Assembly: GCA_027489875.1 (NCBI GenBank)
Contig: JAIXZE010000431.1
Location: forward strand, 1-52,143
Length of the DNA: 52,143 nt
Source of the DNA: Verrucomicrobiales bacterium
GTDB lineage: Bacteria; Verrucomicrobiota; Verrucomicrobiia; Limisphaerales; UBA9464
Reading direction: 5' to 3'
The notes beneath the pieces are model-generated. The model saw nothing but the letters and a program-made list of their open reading frames with translations. It ran no database searches and had not been told where the DNA came from. Made by a program: the position numbers and the translations under genes. How positions within the stretch are numbered: position 1 is the first letter of the stretch; the number at the start of each line of letters is the position of its first letter. Below, piece by piece: positions 16,051-24,327 of this stretch.

Positions 16051-19000
16051 TTACTGCCGCACCCGGAAGTACCGCACATCCCCCGTCGTCGGCGTCGTGT
16101 AACCCGAAGCCGCACCGGCAACGTCGGACCATCCCGTCGGGAAGGTGGTGGTCGATTGCAGGACACCGCCACCCGTCCACGTCACGGTGACATTGCCGCC
16201 AACGGTGGAGATCCCGAGCACGGGACCTTCAGCGGCCTGGCTGTTGAGGCTGATCGCAACCTCGTCCATCCAGTGGTTGTCATTCAGTCCACCCGTGCGT
16301 GCGCCCCACGCGAAACGGCCTTCGCCAAACGGCGTGAACGCAGGCAGGGCCAACCCACGATAGACCGCGGTGTCGCCGTAGTAGAGGTCCAGCAATCCGG
16401 CTCGGCTCACGCGCACACCGATGGGCTTGAACACGTCCCCCGTGCGCAGCACCGACATGGGCAGCGATCGCGTCGCCACCTGATTGCCCTGGTAGATCAC
16501 CGTGATCTCCGGGGCGACCTCGGAAGCGCCGTTGTCGTACGTATCGAATCCGATGATCAGGCCGGAGCCCGCACCGTCCTCACCGAAGGCCGCATCCCCG
16601 ATCTCGGGACCGAAGGCAAAGCTGAAGCCGTCTGCGGGAATGTCCGTACCGCCGCCGACGCGCATCTGCCAGACGGCGATGAAGTCGGTGATCGGGCTCG
16701 GACTCGTGGGTGTGGGGATCATGAATGCGCCGCCCAGGCCGTTCTCGGCCGTGGTGAGCGACATGTAACCGGAATCCGCCACGCCACCCGTCGCCTGAAC
16801 GGAGGCGGAGCCAATGGTCAGCGCGTCGGCGGGCGTGCCGCCGTCGTTGAAGTTCACGCGGATCGCCGGGGTGTTCCCCGCGGTGAAGGCGGTGAGCACG
16901 GAGGCCTTCGCGATCCGGCTGTTCACGCCACCGGTACCACTGCGCACCACCACGGAATAGGTCGCACCATCATCGGCCGCCGACAGCGCCGGCGTGGTGT
17001 ACGAGGACTGGGTCGCGCCCGGGATGTCCGAGTCCCCCTTCTTCCATTGGTACGTGGACGCGGTGGGGTTGCTGACCTGCACATTGAACGTCGCCGGGAA
17101 GCCCGCGAGGACGAGGGCATCGGCCGGTTCCTGCGTGATCGAGACCGTCGCGGGAATCGTGTAGGCGAGGCGGACGTTGTCGAACCAGTAACTCGCATTG
17201 AGACCACCGGTGCGGGCGTACATCGCCACGCGCGCGCCGCTCATCGGCACGTACCCGGGAAGCGCCAGCGACTTGAAGACCACCAGGTCGCCGAAGGCCA
17301 AATCGAGTACGCCAGCCTGCGTCACCCGGACCAATGCCGTGCGGTACTCGCCCGAGTTCACGACCTCGAGGGGCACCTTCAGGGAGGCGATCGTCTGTCC
17401 GCCGTACCGAACCTCGATGGCCGGGGCCTCGCCGCCGCCGTTGTCGTAGGTATCAAACGCGAGCGTCAATCCTCTGCCCCCACCATTCTCGGCATCGCCA
17501 GGAGCTGCCGCGCCAAGGCCCGGCCCGATGTTGATGCTGAAGCCGTCCGCGGGAGGGGTCGTTCCATTCCCAGCGAGGACCTCAACGGCCAGCGTGAACG
17601 TCTGCAACTGCGCACCGGATTCCACCAAGCCCGACAGGAATCCACCGCTCTGCCCGTTCTCCGACGTGGTCAACTTCAGCACACCGGAGTCACCCACACC
17701 GCCCGAAGCATCCACCAACGCGGAGGCCCCGGCGATGGTTGCACCCGCAGGAAGACCGGAGTTGAAGTCGAGGCTGAGCTGTGGGGCGGACGGCACGGAA
17801 AGATCCACCACGGAAAGCGTGGCCTCTTCACTCGTGACCACCTGCCCGGCGAGGCTGACCTCCACCTTGAACTTCGCGCCTTCGTCCGCAGCCGTGGCCG
17901 AGGTCACGGTATAACTGTCGGTCGCTGCCCCCGCGATGGGCGCGCCGTTGCGGAACCATCGGTAGGTTGCCCCTGCGGGCGTGTTCACCTGCGCATCAAA
18001 TGTCGCAGAACGCCCTGTCAGGACAGTGCGTGACGCCGGCTGACGGCTCACGCGCAACGGTGCACTGAGGTAGGTATAGAGGTTCAGGTTGTCGACCCAT
18101 TGATTGGCATTCAGCCCACCCGTGCGGGCGAAGAAGCCGAAGCGTCCGCCAGAGATCGAGCCGAAGCCCGGGACCGGATTCCGATACAGCAGCACCTTCC
18201 CGTTGAACGCCACATCCAGCAATCCATCGGCGGTCAACCGAACGATCACCTCGGCGAATCCATCGCCGGTGACGAGGTCAGACAACGCCAACCGCGACTC
18301 GGCAATCACAGTTGAACCCCACTTCAGCGTGATGGCCGGAGCCTCACCTGTGGCGTTGTTCGGATTCCCGTCCGCATTGTCGTAGATGTCGAAGCACACC
18401 CGAAGGCCGGAGCCCACGCCCTCTTCGGCTTCCCCTGCCGGAGCATCCGGAAGGTCCGCCGCGAAGTTGAAGCTCATGCCGTCCGCCGGAACGTCCGAGC
18501 CGCCACCGATGCGGACATCGAACCGCGCCGCAACACCGTACACCGGCGCTCCCGTGTTCAGGTCGTCGATCAGGAAAGCGCCACTCTGCCCGTTCTGGCT
18601 CTCGGTCAATTGGAGGACACCCGAGTCCGCCACGCCACCCGCCGCAGAAACGAAAGGCAACCATCCCGAGATACCGTCCGAGGCTGTGCCGGCACCGTAC
18701 ACCACCGCAGATGCCGGCAGGAGTCCGTCATTGAAGTTGAACGACGCTGCGGCCACCGCAGGCAATTCGATCTGGACCACGTTCAGCACGGCTTCCTCAG
18801 AGGTGACCGTCGTGGATCCTTCGGTCACACGCACCGAGATCCGTGCGCCCTCATCCGAAAGGCTCGCCGCGGGAATCGAATACGTGGGGCTCGTGGCACC
18901 CCCGATGGGTGTGCCATTGCGCAGCCACTGGATCGAGGCCGTGTCGGCATTGTTCAGGGTCACCGCAAAGTTCGCCGCCTTCCCCGCCAGCACCCGCTGA

Positions 19001-19764
19001 CTGCGCGGCCCCTGGACGATCCCCGGCTTCGGCGTCAGGAACGTCTGCACCACCAGATCGTCCACCCAATGGTTGGCGTTCAATCCACCCGTCCGGGCAC
19101 CGAACGCATACCGCGGCGAGGACAGCGGCTGGTATCCGGGGAAGTACGTCTTCGGGATCAGGTTCTTTCCGTTGTACGTCAGCGACAGCGCGCCGTCCGC
19201 ATCCACCAGGATCTCCACGGGCACGAATGCCGACGAAATCAGGTCTGCCAGCGGCAGGAGTGAAGTCGCCGCCACGGTTTGCCCGCCCACCGTCACACGG
19301 ATCGCCGGGGCCTCACCCGCGCTGTTGTTCGGATCGCCGTCGACGTTGTCGTACGTATCAAAAATGACCCGGATGCCTCCACCGGCTCCACCTTCGCCAA
19401 AGGGCCCATCGGGAATGTCCGGACCGACATTGAAGCTCCAGCCGTCGGCCGGAATGGCGGTTCCGCCACCAATCCGCGCCTGAAACGTAACACGGAACCC
19501 ATAGATCGGAGCGCCGCCGTCGAAATCATCGAGAACGAAGGAGCCCTGCTGGCCGTTGGCAGCCGTCGTCAACTTCAGGACACCGGATCCGCCCACGCCT
19601 CCGGTCGCGGTCACCGCCGCGTTCCCGAACACCTGTGCGCCTGGAGGAGGCGTGGCGTTGTTGAAGTTTGCGTTGAAGGTGCCGCCCAGGGCGGCTGTGG
19701 ACAGCAGTGTTCCCACTGCGGCCATGCACGGAATACCGGCATGGACTTTGCGAATCATTTTCAT
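16051..19764 (-). CDS. Secreted four-fold lectin-like/Ig-like repeat protein
   Basis: 1237 residues with a signal peptide (MKMIRKVHAGIPCMAAVGTLLSTAALG). It has four ~210-residue concanavalin/L-type-lectin-like units at about 29-240, 340-565, 661-868 and 968-1175. Each opens with a (D/N)FN-type strand (NANFNN, FNFNDG, LDFNSG, VNFNDG) and closes with ARTGGLN followed by W and an acidic residue (e.g. ANHWVDDL). Three Ig-like domains separate them (WLRNGTPIGGATSPTYSI; WFRNGAPIAGAATDSYTV; WKKGDSDIPGATQSSYTT). The last ~55 residues (GVLQSTTTFPTGWSDVAG...YFRVRQ) form a C-terminal module also found at the end of the protein encoded at 24328-27042. No catalytic residues are evident; it is probably a cell-surface or extracellular carbohydrate-binding protein. 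A terminator follows. Confidence 0.75.
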   Translation of the reverse strand: MKMIRKVHAGIPCMAAVGTLLSTAALGGTFNANFNNATPPPGAQVFGNAAVTATGGVGGSGVLKLTTAANGQQGSFVLDDFDGGAPIYGFRVTFQARIGGGTAIPADGWSFNVGPDIPDGPFGEGGAGGGIRVIFDTYDNVDGDPNNSAGEAPAIRVTVGGQTVAATSLLPLADLISSAFVPVEILVDADGALSLTYNGKNLIPKTYFPGYQPLSSPRYAFGARTGGLNANHWVDDLVVQTFLTPKPGIVQGPRSQRVLAGKAANFAVTLNNADTASIQWLRNGTPIGGATSPTYSIPAASLSDEGARISVRVTEGSTTVTSEEAVLNVVQIELPAVAAASFNFNDGLLPASAVVYGAGTASDGISGWLPFVSAAGGVADSGVLQLTESQNGQSGAFLIDDLNTGAPVYGVAARFDVRIGGGSDVPADGMSFNFAADLPDAPAGEAEEGVGSGLRVCFDIYDNADGNPNNATGEAPAITLKWGSTVIAESRLALSDLVTGDGFAEVIVRLTADGLLDVAFNGKVLLYRNPVPGFGSISGGRFGFFARTGGLNANQWVDNLNLYTYLSAPLRVSRQPASRTVLTGRSATFDAQVNTPAGATYRWFRNGAPIAGAATDSYTVTSATAADEGAKFKVEVSLAGQVVTSEEATLSVVDLSVPSAPQLSLDFNSGLPAGATIAGASALVDASGGVGDSGVLKLTTSENGQSGGFLSGLVESGAQLQTFTLAVEVLAGNGTTPPADGFSINIGPGLGAAAPGDAENGGGRGLTLAFDTYDNGGGEAPAIEVRYGGQTIASLKVPLEVVNSGEYRTALVRVTQAGVLDLAFGDLVVFKSLALPGYVPMSGARVAMYARTGGLNASYWFDNVRLAYTIPATVSITQEPADALVLAGFPATFNVQVSNPTASTYQWKKGDSDIPGATQSSYTTPALSAADDGATYSVVVRSGTGGVNSRIAKASVLTAFTAGNTPAIRVNFNDGGTPADALTIGSASVQATGGVADSGYMSLTTAENGLGGAFMIPTPTSPSPITDFIAVWQMRVGGGTDIPADGFSFAFGPEIGDAAFGEDGAGSGLIIGFDTYDNGASEVAPEITVIYQGNQVATRSLPMSVLRTGDVFKPIGVRVSRAGLLDLYYGDTAVYRGLALPAFTPFGEGRFAWGARTGGLNDNHWMDEVAISLNSQAAEGPVLGISTVGGNVTVTWTGGGVLQSTTTFPTGWSDVAGAASGYTTPTTGDVRYFRVRQ

Positions 19765-19911
19765 GAGGGAGGTTCACGCTCAAGAGACCCCACCTCACCC
19801 TTCGCGGTCAAGCCGCCTCATCCCCAAAAGCATCCATCACACCCCAACCACTCCACAAACTCCTGAATGGACCTGCCACCGAGCCCATGAAATTGCGGCG
19901 TGAGGGGGAGG

Positions 19912-19984
19912 AGTCGCCAGTCGCCAGTCGCCGGTCGCCGGTCGCCGGTCGCCAGTCGTTGCCAGTTGCCAGTTGCCAGTTGCC
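19912..19984. repeat. Heptamer tandem array in three blocks
   Basis: Three AGTCGCC units, three GGTCGCC units, a 10-bp hybrid (AGTCG then TTGCC), and three AGTTGCC units. The block structure suggests successive slippage or duplication of point-mutated heptamers. Confidence 0.9.
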
Positions 19985-20064
19985 GGAATGGTCCATTGGT
20001 CCTCCCAGCAGGCTCTCGCCGGTGCCGGTGCCCCAATCCGCCTTGCAGTCCGCTTTGGCCTCCG

Positions 20065-20104
20065 TTTGCAACGGCGCGTCGCATATGCGACGTGCCGTTG
20101 CAAA
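20065..20104. repeat. 40-bp near-perfect palindrome A
   Basis: Left half TTTGCAACGGCGCGTCGCAT. The right half is its reverse complement with one mismatch at the variable position. It shares the ends (TTTGCA...TGCAAA) and core (CGTCGCATATGCGACG) with palindrome B, 72 bp downstream. Confidence 0.9.
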
Positions 20105-20136
20105 AGCGTTCCCGAAACCCATTGCTTCACCCCCCG

Positions 20137-20176
20137 TTTGCATCCGGACGTCGCATATGCGACGTCCGGATGCAAA
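20137..20176. repeat. 40-bp perfect palindrome B
   Basis: Left half TTTGCATCCGGACGTCGCAT; the right half is its exact reverse complement. Compared with palindrome A, the six-base segment TCCGGA replaces ACGGCG on the left and the matching change occurs on the right. Confidence 0.92.
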
Positions 20177-20255
20177 TCGAGGGGCGCGGGCAGGGAACTT
20201 GTTGGACTTCCTTCAGCCTCCGAACCGTCCGAGTTCACAATCCCAGCTTCTGGAG

Positions 20256-20275
20256 GCCGGGTGCCCCCACCCGGC
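20256..20275. repeat. REP-like 20-bp hairpin, copy 3 of 5
   Basis: Identical to the copy at 4705 (arms GCCGGGTG/CACCCGGC). Confidence 0.85.
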
Positions 20276-20359
20276 GCAGCCCCTGATTCCGCCGCTTGAG
20301 AACACGCAGCCCTCAAGGCACCTGCCAGTAGCCAGTTCCCGGTCACCAACCCCAAATCG

Positions 20360-23300
20360 TTACCAGGCTTCGCGAGCAGCGTCCTCGGGTTGATATCCGT
20401 CCCCCGCATGAATCACAGCGGTGAAGCGGAGCCGGAAGTCCTCTCCGCGTCGTACGGTCACCACGCTTGCCTGCCCCTGCTTCATCGCCGCGCGTCCAAA
20501 TGGATTCGCAACAAACACGCCGTAGTCCCGGTTGTGCCACCAACTCCCGCGGAAATTCCCGGCATCGGGCACCAGCGTGATTCCAACAGGTTTCCCCCCG
20601 ACGACGCCGGAATAGTCACACCACTCGGCTTCCTGCCCCCAGGTCCGGCCGGCACCCCGGAGACCGGAACTGCTTGTCACGACACCCCCGTTCTTCTCCG
20701 TGATCGCCGTCGCCACACGCGCCCCGAACCCCATTTCCTCCTGATCACCAAAGGTAAAATCCCCTGCGTCCGACCGGAACGTCGCCTCCCAGTCGATCCT
20801 CCAGGCGTTCGTCCCCGCACGGAAACCGATGCGGGTCACGAGCTGGCACAGCTGCTTTCCGTCCGGAGTCAGCAGGCGGCTTTCCGTGGCGAAACCCAAT
20901 CGCCCTTCCCGGAGGGCGGGAGCATCCACGAATCCGACATGTTCCATCCGCCCCTTGTTCCTCCAGAAATCCACACCGCTGATGTCCCCGAAGGCCAGCC
21001 ACAAGCCTGGGTGCATGGTGTCATGGTCGGTGGCATCGGTTCCTGGAACCGGCGGATGCGACCGGGTGACCTGAGTGCCGTCAGGAGCACGAACATTCGC
21101 GAGGTGCGGACGCAGGATCCTTAGGTCTCCGAACACAAACTCAGCCACGGGCCTCCCCCCATGCAGGACGACCACCCGATCCGACATCTCCAACCAATGG
21201 AAGCCGTCCTTGGGATCCGGAGCCGGGGCGGAGCCTCCTCGTGCCGGGGAGGTCGGAGCCGATTTCTGCTGGAGGAGGTAAGCCGCCAGATCCGCCACGT
21301 GATGCGGGGAAAGCAACGTGTCGTAAGCCGGCATGGCGGAGGTCGACGCCCTGGAACGTGACGTGACGCGCTCTTTCTGGATCGTCCGACGCTCCCCGTT
21401 CGCCAGTCCAAGCGTCAGGTTCAGTCCACTTTCCTCGATGAGGATTCCCGACTGTTCACCCTCGGCCGTGACCACCGTCTGCAACTGGAAGCCCTCGGTG
21501 ATGACCGCGTTCGGCATGAGTATCGACTCCACCAGATGACGGGCGCTGGCCCGATCCCCGACCGTCGCCAGGTCCGGCCCGAACGCATTCCCGGATCCTG
21601 TCAACCGATGGCACTGGACGCACCCCGCTCCGCCTGTCGCGTGGAACAGCCATTTCCCGCGTTGGGCGTCCCCTTGGTTCAGCATCGCCATCGCGGCTTC
21701 GATACCCGTCGGAGTCGCCGGTGCGGGTAACGGCAGTGGCTCCAACACGACCAGGTAGTTCCCTTTGCCCCCCACCTTGCCGTCGTCGGTGTTCCCACCG
21801 AGTTCAATGATTCCCGCAGGGTAATCCCGGGAGTACAAATCGAAGGTCCAGTGGTCCGCGCGCAGGACCGCGCCCGTCTTCTCGAAGTCCTTCCGAAGCC
21901 ATGAGGGCGAGCTTCCGCGGCTGTCGAGCGCCACACAAACCCGGACCGGGGCCAACGCCTCGAACCGGAGCCACGCAGCGCCGTGCGATCCGTCGTCCTC
22001 GTTGGCGGTCTGGATGAAGTCCAAGCCCTGAAGAGCGACGGGGACCTCCTTCAACACATAACGCCGGTCCGAATACGGCTGCGCCCCCGCCTTCAATCCG
22101 CCCGGCACCATGACGTACCGACGTTGGCTCCGGGCCTGCACGCCGCGCGCGATCGACACAACCGGATTCACTGAAGCCGCAGCAACTGCCCCAGCCCCCG
22201 TGTCCAAGGGGCGCCCGCGCACCAACGCCTTCTCCCCGCCCGCCCCGGCTTTCTCCAACCACAGCGCAGCCACCGCCTTCACCCCGGAATCCGCATCGGC
22301 CACCAGCGGTCGCACCTCACCTTCCTTGAGCGCATGCGATTCCAGCAACGCCAGCAAGGCGGCCTTCCGCACCGCGGGCCTCGGATCCGTCAATCGCCCC
22401 CGCAAGGCTGCGGGTTCCTCCAACCGCCGGAGGGCCTGCCAACCGGCGTAGAAGACGGTCCTGTCTGATTCTCCGGCAATCGACGCCAGCAGCGATGAAG
22501 CCTGGGCCGCTTTGCCAGCCACGGCCAACGCGGCAACGGCTTCCATCCGCAGACGCGGTTCCGGGCTCCGAAGCAGATCCACGACGGCATCGGACAAGTT
22601 TCCGGCCCGCCCGCGACAGCGGTGGGCCAGGATGCGAACCGCCTGCAACCGCAGGTTCAGGCTCGTCGACGAATTCGCCAATCGCCCGACGAACCATGCG
22701 TCCACGCTGGGATCCGAGGGCAACATCCGGCCCAGGGCCCAAGCCAGCCAAGTCTCCGTTCCCCTGCCTGCGCTGGGCGTCTCCAGAAGCGACACCAACT
22801 CCGCCCGCACCGACGCACCCCGTCGGACGAGTTCGTCCTGCGCATTGATGCGCCAGACCGGGAGCGGTCCTTCGAGATCCTCGATGAGCTCAGCCACGGT
22901 CCACTGCTGGAGCGTGCGCGTCCGTTTTGCCAGTCGCCATTCCCGCCGTTCCCCACCCCTTGCCGCGACCCGGAACACCCGTCCCTCGCTGGTCATCTGG
23001 CCGTCGTGGTACTCGGCACCGTAGCCGCTCCCCCACCCCAGGATCCACAGGGCCCCATCCGGCCCCACCTCGATGTCCGTGGGCCGGAACAGGGACCGCC
23101 CCCCCTGGACGAAGGGTTCCCATTCGCCAGCCGATCGCATCAACGCGCCATCCCAGCGCGGACGCCACACGAAGGTCGTCTTCCGCAACCAGTCGTTGAT
23201 GAAGAACACGCCCCGATGCGAAGCCGGGAACCCGGGCGAATCGCCAAAGACAACGCCCGTCCCGGAACCTTCGAACAGCGGACCGCTGACCGGTGCGGAC

Positions 23301-24235
23301 GGCTCATGGATGTCGGTTCCCCAATGAGCGCTCCATGGATGGTTCCAGCCAAAATGAGCTCCCAAAAAGGGCATGAAAACCCGATCGCCGGTCGTCTGGT
23401 CGTTGTCGGTACCGATCCAGTCGAATCCCGTATCGAAGGTGATGTCCCAAGGATTGCGCATGCCGCGCGAAACAATCTCGAGGTTCGCACCGCCGTCGTC
23501 GCACCGCAGCACGCCGCCCTCGCGCCCCCAGTCATCCTCAGGATCATGGTAAGCCTTCTGGTACTGGTCCCGGGTGAACGTCCGGGGCGCGGGAAAGTCA
23601 GGAGTGCCAGCGGGTGCTGTGACACCCCACAGTTCCCGGAAGGGCTTCGGTGCAACCCGGCCTGGCTCCGTCAGGCCCTTGGAGTTGCCCTTGCTCATGT
23701 AGAGCTTCCCGTCCGGCGCCCAGTTCAACCCGTGCAACCCGTGCTCCAGATTACCCAGGTCGGTGTAGACCCGGACGTATTCGTCGGCGACATCGTCCCC
23801 ATCAACGTCCCGGACCACGGTCAGGTCGGGGGCGTTTGCCACCCAGAGATCGCGTCCATGCCAGGCCAGTCCCTGGATGGCATTGAACCCGCCGGCGAAG
23901 GGCTTCACCCGGTCCGCCTTCCCGTCGCCGTCGTCATCCAGCACCAGCACCACGGCATCGCCGGGCGTCCCGGGCTTCGGATTCCGGTACTGCGGCCCCA
24001 TCCCCACGCACAAGCGCCCTCTCGCGTCGAAGGCCATCGCGCACGGCTGCCGGACAAGAGGCTCCCGTGCGAAAAATGAAACCTCGAAGCCGGGCGGCAC
24101 CGTGGGGAGCGCGTTGCGATCCACGTCACGGTCGAACTGCCAACCAGGCCCTTGGCGGGCCGAAGCGGAAGTTCCCATGGTGATAGCCACGGCGACAATC
24201 AAGCCACGGACGTGAAATCGAGGAATGGGGTGCAT
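20360..24235 (-). CDS. Secreted PVC dehydrogenase - HEAT - cytochrome c - DUF6807 (PmoA-type) fusion
   Basis: 1291 residues with a signal peptide (GLIVAVAITMGTSASA). An N-terminal PVC-type dehydrogenase beta-propeller (~45-430) contains repeated DGDG/DVDGDD loops that look Ca-binding (VLDDDGDGKADRV). HEAT-like helices follow (~450-680), then a beta-sandwich domain (~700-830; SDRRYVLKEVPVAL, ALDSRGSSPSWLR). The cytochrome c domain has CVQCH at 872-876 and a downstream Met candidate in TSAMPAYDTLLS. The C-terminus from ~1005 is a DUF6807 domain, once called PmoA and common beside sugar oxidoreductases (LWLAFGDISGVDFW, GSWWHNRDYGVFVANPFG). Joining DUF6807 to the dehydrogenase suggests the two act on one substrate. 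Probably periplasmic carbohydrate oxidation; substrate unknown. Confidence 0.85.
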   Translation of the reverse strand: MHPIPRFHVRGLIVAVAITMGTSASARQGPGWQFDRDVDRNALPTVPPGFEVSFFAREPLVRQPCAMAFDARGRLCVGMGPQYRNPKPGTPGDAVVLVLDDDGDGKADRVKPFAGGFNAIQGLAWHGRDLWVANAPDLTVVRDVDGDDVADEYVRVYTDLGNLEHGLHGLNWAPDGKLYMSKGNSKGLTEPGRVAPKPFRELWGVTAPAGTPDFPAPRTFTRDQYQKAYHDPEDDWGREGGVLRCDDGGANLEIVSRGMRNPWDITFDTGFDWIGTDNDQTTGDRVFMPFLGAHFGWNHPWSAHWGTDIHEPSAPVSGPLFEGSGTGVVFGDSPGFPASHRGVFFINDWLRKTTFVWRPRWDGALMRSAGEWEPFVQGGRSLFRPTDIEVGPDGALWILGWGSGYGAEYHDGQMTSEGRVFRVAARGGERREWRLAKRTRTLQQWTVAELIEDLEGPLPVWRINAQDELVRRGASVRAELVSLLETPSAGRGTETWLAWALGRMLPSDPSVDAWFVGRLANSSTSLNLRLQAVRILAHRCRGRAGNLSDAVVDLLRSPEPRLRMEAVAALAVAGKAAQASSLLASIAGESDRTVFYAGWQALRRLEEPAALRGRLTDPRPAVRKAALLALLESHALKEGEVRPLVADADSGVKAVAALWLEKAGAGGEKALVRGRPLDTGAGAVAAASVNPVVSIARGVQARSQRRYVMVPGGLKAGAQPYSDRRYVLKEVPVALQGLDFIQTANEDDGSHGAAWLRFEALAPVRVCVALDSRGSSPSWLRKDFEKTGAVLRADHWTFDLYSRDYPAGIIELGGNTDDGKVGGKGNYLVVLEPLPLPAPATPTGIEAAMAMLNQGDAQRGKWLFHATGGAGCVQCHRLTGSGNAFGPDLATVGDRASARHLVESILMPNAVITEGFQLQTVVTAEGEQSGILIEESGLNLTLGLANGERRTIQKERVTSRSRASTSAMPAYDTLLSPHHVADLAAYLLQQKSAPTSPARGGSAPAPDPKDGFHWLEMSDRVVVLHGGRPVAEFVFGDLRILRPHLANVRAPDGTQVTRSHPPVPGTDATDHDTMHPGLWLAFGDISGVDFWRNKGRMEHVGFVDAPALREGRLGFATESRLLTPDGKQLCQLVTRIGFRAGTNAWRIDWEATFRSDAGDFTFGDQEEMGFGARVATAITEKNGGVVTSSSGLRGAGRTWGQEAEWCDYSGVVGGKPVGITLVPDAGNFRGSWWHNRDYGVFVANPFGRAAMKQGQASVVTVRRGEDFRLRFTAVIHAGDGYQPEDAAREAW

Positions 24236-24268
24236 GATACAAGATGGCTGCGAGTGCCTGAATTCGGG

Positions 24269-24299
24269 AAGGAGGGCACCCCTGCCGGGCGCCCTCCTT
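24269..24299. terminator. Probable terminator hairpin
   Basis: AAGGAGGGC pairs with GCCCTCCTT around a 13-nt centre that can add three more pairs. The T-run is TTTT on the plus side and only TT on the minus side, although the gene ending nearby (24328) is on the minus strand. Function moderately likely. Confidence 0.5.
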
Positions 24300-24327
24300 T
24301 TGGAGTGCCGATTCCCTGTGACGGGAA

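Larger units (their letters stand above)
19765..20359. repeat. Intergenic repeat region (heptamer array, twin palindromes, REP hairpin)
   Basis: 595 bp with no gene I can support. In order: a nine-unit heptamer array (19912-19984), two 40-bp palindromes (20065-20104 and 20137-20176), one GCCGGGTG hairpin (20256-20275), and a short degenerate heptamer run (GCCAGTAGCCAGTTCCC, ~20327). The 5' side would contain the promoter of the minus-strand lectin/Ig gene, but I cannot identify it. Confidence 0.7.

Noticed and set aside
16156..18033. A 625-codon plus-strand frame
   Set aside because: Antisense to the lectin/Ig repeat protein; it only mirrors that repeat structure.
19912..20275. Possible CRISPR array
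   Set aside because: Repeats are 7-bp tandem units without spacers, and the palindromes are only two in number; no cas gene is near.
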